A DNA stretch of 64,000 nt from Solirubrobacterales bacterium (GTDB taxonomy: Bacteria > Actinomycetota > Thermoleophilia > Solirubrobacterales > 70-9), in the NCBI GenBank assembly GCA_025936755.1, contig JAICSS010000012.1:1-64000 (forward strand). The letters are read 5' to 3'. A model generated the notes under the pieces. The model was not told the origin of the DNA and did no database searches. It was given only the letters and a program-made list of their open reading frames with translations. Position 1 is the stretch's first letter; the number at the start of each line of letters is the position of its first letter. Shown here one piece after another: positions 58,618 through 64,000 of the stretch. The translations under genes and the position numbers were made by a program.

Positions 58618-59053
58618 CGACGATCACGGCTGCGACCTCCGGGTCGCGGCCGTCGATCCGCTTCGCCAGGCCCCCGAGGTCGACCCTGCGGGCATGATGG
58701 GTCGAAGCCAGCTCGGCGACGGTCTGCACGGCTGATTCGGTTTCGATCACCAGCGCCGCCGGCCCGCTGCCGCCGTGGCGGTCGCGGGCGGCCTCGAGGA
58801 GCGGCCGGGTGACGTCCTCGGAGACACGCTCGGCGTTGGCCCAGCCTTGGCCGAAGGAGAGCTCGGGATTGCTCAACTCCGATCCCTCGAGGATCCGCAG
58901 CTCGCTCTCCTCCGCATCCCATTTACGGTCGCCGAGGAGGACCGGCCGGCCCGAGAGCCACGGCTCGAGCACCGTGTGCCGCAGCTCCTCGGCGCCGAGG
59001 TTGAAGGAGCGGGCGCGCTGCAGCCCGGAGCTGACCTCGATGTGGAACGGCAT
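58604..59053 (-). CDS. conserved hypothetical protein
   Basis: 149 residues, cytosolic. FHIEVSSGLQRARSFNLGAEELRHTVLEPWLSGRPVLLGDRKWDAEESELRILEG reads as an alpha/beta domain; the rest is mixed and ends in VAAVIVVIQR. The pattern looks like an actinobacterial family without a known role. TAGCGT lies eight bases before ATG 59053 on the minus strand. Confidence 0.6.
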   Translation of the reverse strand: MPFHIEVSSGLQRARSFNLGAEELRHTVLEPWLSGRPVLLGDRKWDAEESELRILEGSELSNPELSFGQGWANAERVSEDVTRPLLEAARDRHGGSGPAALVIETESAVQTVAELASTHHARRVDLGGLAKRIDGRDPEVAAVIVVIQR

Positions 59054-59092
59054 CCCCGGCGACGCTAGCGGTTTCACGGGCGAAGAGTTGGG

Positions 59093-59761
59093 ATGATCCG
59101 ACCGATGCCGCCCTCCCTCCCCGATGCCGTCGTTTTCGACAACGACGGGCTCCTGCTGGACACCGAGTCGGTCTGGACCCGGGCCGAGGAAGACCTCTTC
59201 GAGCGCCGGCGGCTCCGGTTCACCCCGGCCGACAAGCGCGAGCTGGTCGGCACCTCGGCGGAGATCGCCGGCGCCATCCTCGAGCGGCGGCTCGGCGAGC
59301 CCGGGCGGGCGGCGGAGCTGATCGAGGAGCTGAACGCGCTCGTCGTCGCCGAGCTCGAGCGCGGGGTGGAGGCGATGGTCGGCGCCCGGGAGCTGCTCGA
59401 GCGCCTGCGCGAGCAGGGCGTTCCGATCGGCCTCGTCTCCAACTCCCCGCTGCGCTTCGTCCGGCGCTCGATCGAGATCGTCGGCTTCGAGGCCCACTTC
59501 GACGTCGTCCTCAGCGCCCACGAGGTGGCGGCGCCGAAGCCGGCGCCCGACCCCTACCTGGAGGCCTGCCGCCGGCTGGGCGTGGAGGCCGGGCCCGCGG
59601 TGGTCGCGCTGGAGGATTCGCCGACCGGGGTGGCGGCCGCCCGGGCGGCTGGGCTGACCGTGATCGGCGTCCCTTCGGTCGAGGGGGTGGAGCTCGAGGA
59701 GGCTCACCACCTCGCCGAGACGCTGCTCGACGAGATCGTCTCGCATCACCTCAATGTCTAA
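59093..59761 (+). CDS. HAD-superfamily phosphatase
   Basis: 222 residues. Motif I FDNDGLLLDT with nucleophile Asp16 and acid Asp18, motif II LVSNSP and motif III/IV APKPAPDPYLEACRRLGV and VALEDSPTGVAAARAAG. The helical cap between 20 and 90 is of the beta-phosphoglucomutase/Gph type. It dephosphorylates a small sugar phosphate or glycolate, which cannot be told. Start ATG 59093; ATG 59105 is a possible alternative. Confidence 0.88.
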   Translation: MIRPMPPSLPDAVVFDNDGLLLDTESVWTRAEEDLFERRRLRFTPADKRELVGTSAEIAGAILERRLGEPGRAAELIEELNALVVAELERGVEAMVGARELLERLREQGVPIGLVSNSPLRFVRRSIEIVGFEAHFDVVLSAHEVAAPKPAPDPYLEACRRLGVEAGPAVVALEDSPTGVAAARAAGLTVIGVPSVEGVELEEAHHLAETLLDEIVSHHLNV

Positions 59762-59776
59762 GGCTCGACTTTAGAT

Positions 59777-60643
59777 TTAGCCTTTGAGCACGCGGCGGCG
59801 TCGCAGGACGCGCTCGCACAGCTTCAGCAGCTCCTCCACCCGGTCGCGCCGCTCAGGCGACAGCGGACCTGAGAGCACCTCGTTCGCCGCCTCGCCGGCT
59901 TCGCTCCGCCGCGCCTGCAGTGCCGCCATGTCCTCCTCGTGCCCTGGATCCGCCAGCGCGTCCTTCAGCTCGACCAGAAGCGCCTCGAGCCCGACGCGCA
60001 GCTGCAGCGCCGCCTCGCGGTCGCGGCCGGCGTCGAGGTCGGCGCGGGCGCGGAGGAGGAGGGTCTCGCAGGCGTCGGCGCGCTCGCGGCCGCCGAGGAT
60101 CGCCGCCACCCGTTCCTGCGGCCGCAGCTCCTCGTCGCGGCGGCGCCGGCGCGAGGAGCGGGGGCCGACGTCGACCTTGCGGGCGTCGCGGAAGCGGCCG
60201 GCGGCCGTCTCCTCGCCGCTGCCGAAGCCGAGCAGGATCCGCTCGGCGTCCTCGACGGAGAGCTCGCTTCGGGAGGATGGGTTGGCGCTGGCGAGCGCCT
60301 GCGCGTGCAGGGCGCGGTTGAGCAGCTCCAGGGCTTCGTCGACGAGGACCTCGACGGTGTCCTCGGCCTCGACGGCCTCGTCGAGCCAGCGCGCCGCCGC
60401 CTCCTCGCCCTCGAAGCGGGCGAAGGCGCGGATCGCGGTGACCCGCGTCAGCCTCAGCGGCGCCGCCTCGCCGTCGGGCTTGCGCGGCTTCCGCCGCCGC
60501 CGGCCGGCCGCCGGGGCCCCCACCCCCTGCAGGACGAGGACGCTCTCGGAGGCCTCCGGGTCGAGCCCGCGCACCAGGTAGCGGCCGTCGGCGAGGGGCA
60601 GCGGCCCGGCGAAGTCGAGTTGGACGAATCCGAACAGGGTCAG
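59777..60643 (-). CDS. hypothetical protein, probably started by CTG
   Basis: 288 residues if started at CTG 60643. LTLFGFVQLDFAGPLPLADGRYLVRGLD at the N-terminus looks like a conserved domain start, then VLVLQGVGAP, an Arg-rich segment, LTRVTAIRAFARF and a long helical C-terminus with RRDEELRPQERVAAILGGRERADACETLLLRARADL. No family recognised. The start CTG shares bases with the TGA of the murein hydrolase gene (CTGA), exactly where other pairs here use ATGA or GTGA. The next in-frame start, GTG 60574, would delete the conserved N-terminus. Translation is therefore probably coupled and non-canonical. Confidence 0.6.
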   Translation of the reverse strand: MTLFGFVQLDFAGPLPLADGRYLVRGLDPEASESVLVLQGVGAPAAGRRRRKPRKPDGEAAPLRLTRVTAIRAFARFEGEEAAARWLDEAVEAEDTVEVLVDEALELLNRALHAQALASANPSSRSELSVEDAERILLGFGSGEETAAGRFRDARKVDVGPRSSRRRRRDEELRPQERVAAILGGRERADACETLLLRARADLDAGRDREAALQLRVGLEALLVELKDALADPGHEEDMAALQARRSEAGEAANEVLSGPLSPERRDRVEELLKLCERVLRRRRVLKG

Positions 60644-62928
60644 TCGCCGTTGCCGGCCGAGATGCCGCCGTTGGTGCGGTCCGGCACCGCGTACTTCGAG
60701 GGGTGGACCGGCACGTCCGGGTTTTCGATTTCGCCGAGGCGGGTGATCAGGCGGCTCCACTGGTCCGGTTTCAGCAGGGCGGCGAACCGGGTTTCCATCG
60801 AGCCGGCGGTCGGGCGGTAGCCGACGTGGACGTGGTCGTAGTGGTCGGGCAGCGCGAAGCTGGTTTCACCCGGCAGGTCCTCGAGCGAGATCACCTGGTG
60901 GGGGTGCATCGTGCCCTGCAGCCGCAGCACTTCGTGGATCAGTTCGTCGGTCGGCGTGCCCGGGCCCTGGTGCCCGGTGACCGGGACGCCGTTGATCACG
61001 GCGATGTCGACGGCGGTGCCGGTGCTGTGCTCGGAGACGTTGCCGGAGCTGGTGAGGTAGCCGTGGCCGCACTCCAGCGAGGTGATCGTCAGCTTGTAGC
61101 CCCGGGTGCTCAGGTACTCGAGCATCGCCAGGATGCGGCGGTCGATGCGGCCGCTGGCGATGTCTTCGCGCCCGCATTCGTAGATGTCGAGGTCTTCGTC
61201 GGCGAGGACCCGCTTGATCAGGGCATCCTTGGAGAGGAGGAGGACGCCGGCGCCGCTCAACTTCGCGAACGGGCTCTTGCCCTTGGCGCGGTAGATCGCG
61301 GTCGCCTCGAGCAGCTTCCAGCCGTCGAGGATCGGCTTCGGGTCGATTCGCGGTGCGCCCTTGCCAGCCGGGCGAATCGAGAAGTTGATGTGGGGGTCGA
61401 TCCCTTCCTCGCTGCCGGCGACGCGGGCGAGGACGGTGCCGGCGATCACCTTCGAGCCGACCTTGAGCGAGCCCTTGCCGCTGGCGGCGATCGCCGCTTC
61501 GACCGCGTCGCTGGCGGTGCCCTTGCCGCTGCCGGTGCGCTCGGGGTAGGCGCGCAGCCGCGGCCGCAGGTTCTGGCTTTCGACCGGGACCCGCTTCTCC
61601 CGGCCGGTCGGCATCACCACCAGGCGCCGGTCGCGGACGAGCCTGCCGAGCTCGGCGTAGGTGTAGCGGTTGCCGTAGGTGTCTTCGAGGACGGCGAAGT
61701 TGCCGAGCCGCTCGGAGTGGCCGAGCTTGCGGACGATCCCGTCGTTGACGGCGACGACCGGGGCCCCCTGCTTGGCGAAGATGTTGATCCCGCGCGGGGT
61801 GGGGGAGGAGGAGATGACTTCGGCGGCGTTGCCGTAGTCGGGGCTTTCGCCCTGCTTCAGGGAAGCGCGGGCGGCGACGTCGTCGGCGTAGCGGGCGTTG
61901 GCGGCGATCGGGAAGTGGGCGCCCTCGGTGAGGCCGGTCAGGGAGCCGACGAGGTCGGAGGGGAGGCGGCCGTAGGCGCGGGCGTAGAGGAGGACCTCCT
62001 GGACGTACCAGTCGGCGTGGTTGTAGGAGAAGATCGCCTGGTAGAGGTCGCGGTTGCCGCCGGCCAGCTTCAGGTAGTGGGCGGCGGCGCAGATCGCGTC
62101 GACGGGGTTGTAGGGGTCCTTTCTGCCGTCGCCGTTGGCGTCGAGCCCGAACTGTTCCCAGCTCGAGGGCAGGAACTGCATCCAGCCGACGGCGCCGGCG
62201 CTGGAGACGTTGGTGTTGGTGCCGAAGTCGGTCTCGATTTTGTTGATCGAGGCGAGCACCTCCCAGGGGATCCCGTATTCGGTGCCGCAGGCCTGGTAGA
62301 TCGGCAGCAGGAAGGGCGGGATTTCGAAGCTGTCGATGACGAAGTTGGGGACGCCGATCGGCGCCGGCCCGAAGGGGGCGATCGTCGTCGTCGGGTTGGC
62401 GGCGGTGGGGGCGCCGCCGGCCGAGTACTGGGAGCCGCCGTCGGAGGCCTTCGGGGCGGGCGGGTCGCCGCCGCCGTTGGCGCTCGGCGCGGTCACCGCG
62501 CCGTTGCCGCCGCCGCCGCCGGGATTGCCGAGGCTGTCGTTGGGGGTGACGCCGGGGCCGGATCCGCTGCCGCCGATGCTCGACCCTTGCTCGAGGGCGC
62601 CCTTCTTACCGGGGGCCGGGGCGGGCGCTTCTTCGGGGGCGGGGACGGGATCGGATTCGGTCGCCCCTCCGGCGGCCGGCGCGCTCGGCGCCTCGTCGTT
62701 GTCGGCCGGGGTTTCGCAGTCGGGGTCGGCTTCGTCGACGAGGCCGTCGCCGTCGTCGTCGATGCCGTTGGCGCAGGCCGGGGCCGAGAGCGAGGGCACC
62801 GCCGTGGTCGTGGCGGGGTCGACCGCCGAGCTGTCGGAGAGCGGCTCGCCGCCGGCCAGGGCAGCGCCCAGCGCGGCAACCAGCAGGAAGCCGGTGAAAG
62901 CGAGGATTAGTGCGAACTTGGTTCTCAT
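60640..62928 (-). CDS. exported murein hydrolase with three domains
   Basis: 762 residues. Signal peptide to about residue 24. A Ca2+-loop-like repeat (NGIDDDGDGLVDEADPDC) and a Gly/Pro/Ser linker follow. Then a lytic transglycosylase domain (ASINKIETDFGTNTNVSSAGAVGWMQFLPSSW with catalytic Glu), a degenerate M23-like domain (YAEL in place of YAHL; HINFSIR in place of HLHFEIR) and a C-terminal M15-like D,D-peptidase domain (SEHSTGTAVDIA and HYDHVHVGY, the His and Asp metal ligands). It would cut glycan and peptide bonds of murein. ATG 62928 chosen over an in-frame start 81 bases upstream. The hypothetical gene at 59777 is translated from its stop. Confidence 0.83.
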   Translation of the reverse strand: MRTKFALILAFTGFLLVAALGAALAGGEPLSDSSAVDPATTTAVPSLSAPACANGIDDDGDGLVDEADPDCETPADNDEAPSAPAAGGATESDPVPAPEEAPAPAPGKKGALEQGSSIGGSGSGPGVTPNDSLGNPGGGGGNGAVTAPSANGGGDPPAPKASDGGSQYSAGGAPTAANPTTTIAPFGPAPIGVPNFVIDSFEIPPFLLPIYQACGTEYGIPWEVLASINKIETDFGTNTNVSSAGAVGWMQFLPSSWEQFGLDANGDGRKDPYNPVDAICAAAHYLKLAGGNRDLYQAIFSYNHADWYVQEVLLYARAYGRLPSDLVGSLTGLTEGAHFPIAANARYADDVAARASLKQGESPDYGNAAEVISSSPTPRGINIFAKQGAPVVAVNDGIVRKLGHSERLGNFAVLEDTYGNRYTYAELGRLVRDRRLVVMPTGREKRVPVESQNLRPRLRAYPERTGSGKGTASDAVEAAIAASGKGSLKVGSKVIAGTVLARVAGSEEGIDPHINFSIRPAGKGAPRIDPKPILDGWKLLEATAIYRAKGKSPFAKLSGAGVLLLSKDALIKRVLADEDLDIYECGREDIASGRIDRRILAMLEYLSTRGYKLTITSLECGHGYLTSSGNVSEHSTGTAVDIAVINGVPVTGHQGPGTPTDELIHEVLRLQGTMHPHQVISLEDLPGETSFALPDHYDHVHVGYRPTAGSMETRFAALLKPDQWSRLITRLGEIENPDVPVHPSKYAVPDRTNGGISAGNGD

Positions 62929-63039
62929 CCCGGTGCGGCCCTGCCCACGCTCGGATTCCCCTCCCTGGGCAAGTCGTTGGAAGCTACCCACTACTACTTG
63001 CGTCCGCAACGCGCGGAGCGCCTCCCAACATGGCCTTAA

Positions 63040-63060
63040 TCATCGTTTGAAGCATCGTTT
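63040..63060. repeat. tandem CATCGTTT motif in a divergent promoter region
   Basis: CATCGTTT occurs at 63041-63048 and 63053-63060, a 12-base spacing, between the murein hydrolase and coiled-coil protein starts. A tandem site on one face of the helix is possible. The rest of 62929-63086 shows no gene. Confidence 0.4.
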
Positions 63061-63086
63061 CAGCGGCAGGATTTCAGTCGAGCCGG

Positions 63087-63455
63087 ATGCGCTCGTTAAG
63101 CTGCTGGGCCTTGGCCTACGAGGATTACGAGCAGGACGGGCTGCGGGCGCGGGCCGAGCAGGCGCTCGGCGAGCTGGCGCAGGCCCTGATCGACAATCCC
63201 ACCCTCCACGACGCCGTGACCGCCGCCCTCGGCGCCCGCGAGAAGGCGCTGGAGGCCCAGCAGGCGGCGATGAGCGCGCTCAACCTGCCCTCGGCGACCG
63301 ACGTCGAACGGCTGGAGCGGCGGCTGCGCTCGTTCTCGCAGCGGCTGGAGGACGTCGAGGAGGCGATCGACGACCTCAGCCGTGAGCTCGGGGCGCTGCG
63401 GCGAGAGAAGGCGAAGAAAGAACCGAAAAAGGCTAAGGCTAACCCTCAACCTTAG
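63087..63455 (+). CDS. hypothetical coiled-coil protein
   Basis: 122 residues from ATG 63087; a TTG eight codons on is an alternative. After YEDYEQDGLRARAEQALGELAQALIDNPTLHDAVTAAL the C-terminal half has heptad-like VERLERRLRSFSQRLEDVEEAIDDLSRELGALRREK and a Lys-rich tail. This resembles small helical proteins that pack on polymer granules or membranes, but I do not name a family. It overlaps the stop of the convergent phosphorylase gene by four bases. Confidence 0.55.
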   Translation: MRSLSCWALAYEDYEQDGLRARAEQALGELAQALIDNPTLHDAVTAALGAREKALEAQQAAMSALNLPSATDVERLERRLRSFSQRLEDVEEAIDDLSRELGALRREKAKKEPKKAKANPQP

Positions 63456-64000
63456 GGTGAGAATAAGCCCGCGGCGGCGCGGCCGGCGCGTTTCGCCGCT
63501 TCCTGCAGGTCCTCGTCTCGGAGTTCTCCCATCCCGCTCTTCTCGACGACGATGAGGAGGGCGGCGATGGCGACGCCGACGCGCTCTGCGGTGGCGAAGA
63601 GGGCGGCCGTCTGCATGTCCGCCCCCTCGGCGAGGACCGATGGAAGGTCCCGCTCGGGGCGGTAGATGCTGTCGAGGCTGACGGCGCGCCCCGGATTCGA
63701 CTTCGGCAGCCGCTCGCGCAGGGCTGCGGTCAGACCCGGGTCCGGCTTCTCTGCGTTCGCCTCCGTGACCAGGAGGAGGTCTCCCAGCTCCAGATCCCCC
63801 AGGGAGGCGCAGGTGCCGAGCCGGATCGCCCGCCGGACCCCCAGCTCGGCGAGGTCGGCGAGGACGACGGAGGCGCTCGGGCCGCCCATCCCGGTCGCCT
63901 GGACCGTCAACTCGTGCCCCGCCGGGGTCGTGCCCGTGTAGCCCCAGAGCCCGCGCGCGTGGTTGCTCATCTTCGGCTGCCCGAGCAGCTCCTGGGCCAG
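63452..64000 (-). CDS. purine-nucleoside phosphorylase-like protein, 3' part
   Basis: 183 codons are visible and the frame continues past the window end (LAQELLGQPKMSNHARGLWGYTGT). TVQATGMGGPSASVVLADLAELG and IRLGTCASL are phosphorylase-family (PNP/UDP type) marks; the Met-Glu motif that binds ribose is seen as ADMQTAALFATAERVGV with Met-Gln instead of Met-Glu. The enzyme splits nucleosides with phosphate. ATG 63970 is in frame but lies inside the domain, so it is not the start. The Glu to Gln change in that motif is unusual, but could be a family feature. Confidence 0.75.
   Translation of the reverse strand: MAQELLGQPKMSNHARGLWGYTGTTPAGHELTVQATGMGGPSASVVLADLAELGVRRAIRLGTCASLGDLELGDLLLVTEANAEKPDPGLTAALRERLPKSNPGRAVSLDSIYRPERDLPSVLAEGADMQTAALFATAERVGVAIAALLIVVEKSGMGELRDEDLQEAAKRAGRAAAGLFSP

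Noticed and set aside
62929-63086. Possible c-di-AMP (ydaO) riboswitch before the exported murein hydrolase, suggested by a GGGGAATCC stretch on the minus strand
   Set aside because: The conserved second half of that motif (the run around CGACAGCTAACC) is absent and the stems do not fit.

Overview
The window is a 64 kb stretch of a GC-rich chromosome. Genes are packed end to end on both strands, with ATGA/GTGA stop-start overlaps inside operons, many GTG and TTG starts, and several convergent genes that overlap at their 3' ends. The gene set suggests an actinobacterium of the Thermoleophilia/Solirubrobacterales type: an actinobacterial-type integration host factor, a DUF559/AbiEi-like protein, type III glutamine synthetase, DUF2252, and exported proteins ending in a Cys-bearing Ig-like domain. 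That placement is inference from gene content; no rRNA or tRNA gene was seen to confirm it. No CRISPR array, prophage or intact insertion sequence was found.

Layout. 1-5.1 kb: 3' end of an Mla-type ABC ATPase, an RND/MMPL exporter, a membrane-anchored thioredoxin-like protein, a B3/B4-domain protein and two small unknowns. 5.1-8.3 kb: an IHF-like protein, then a divergent pair made of a serine-palmitoyltransferase-like enzyme and a GNAT-fold protein resembling bacterial ceramide synthase. 8.3-12 kb: an AlkA-like glycosylase and a PAS-GAF-GGDEF-EAL protein. 11.9-16 kb: an NMT1/THI5-type ABC importer divergent from a TauE/SafE permease and an Rrf2 regulator. 16-22 kb: DUF2252, a holin-like/phosphodiesterase fusion, a metallo-beta-lactamase-fold protein, an AI-2E-family permease and two small membrane proteins. 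22-27.4 kb: histidine phosphatase, VWA protein and MoxR ATPase on the minus strand, with an ABC exporter pair on the plus strand between them. 27.4-33 kb: PPK2, a lipoprotein, two Ca2+/cation antiporters, a peroxiredoxin and two small genes. 33-38 kb: acyl-CoA dehydrogenase, the AbiEi/DUF559 protein, TypA and a cold-shock protein. 38-44 kb: a subtilase-like exported protein, a TVP38 membrane protein, RecD2 helicase and a bactofilin-like membrane protein. 44-49 kb: cupin, TetR, a flavin-dependent oxidoreductase, YdeI, RlmN and cytochrome P450. 49-58.6 kb: type III glutamine synthetase, an NlpC/P60 protein, a scarred TetR/DUF2339 junction, a fused beta-oxidation enzyme, a sirtuin, an ammonium transporter and a universal stress protein. 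58.6-64 kb: a HAD phosphatase, an exported three-domain murein hydrolase with a coupled downstream gene, a coiled-coil protein and the 3' part of a nucleoside phosphorylase.

Themes. Many genes have a TANNNT-like -10 hexamer 6-9 bases before the start codon and no Shine-Dalgarno sequence, which predicts leaderless transcripts. In two or three divergent pairs the two -10 elements overlap. Several catabolic genes carry TetR-type palindromes at their promoters (acyl-CoA dehydrogenase, P450, the cupin/TetR pair). The most unusual items are the putative ceramide pair, a 49-base near-perfect hairpin with the start codon of the AbiEi/DUF559 gene in its loop, a 108-base nested inverted repeat next to glutamine synthetase, and a junction that appears to have removed the 5' halves of two divergent genes.
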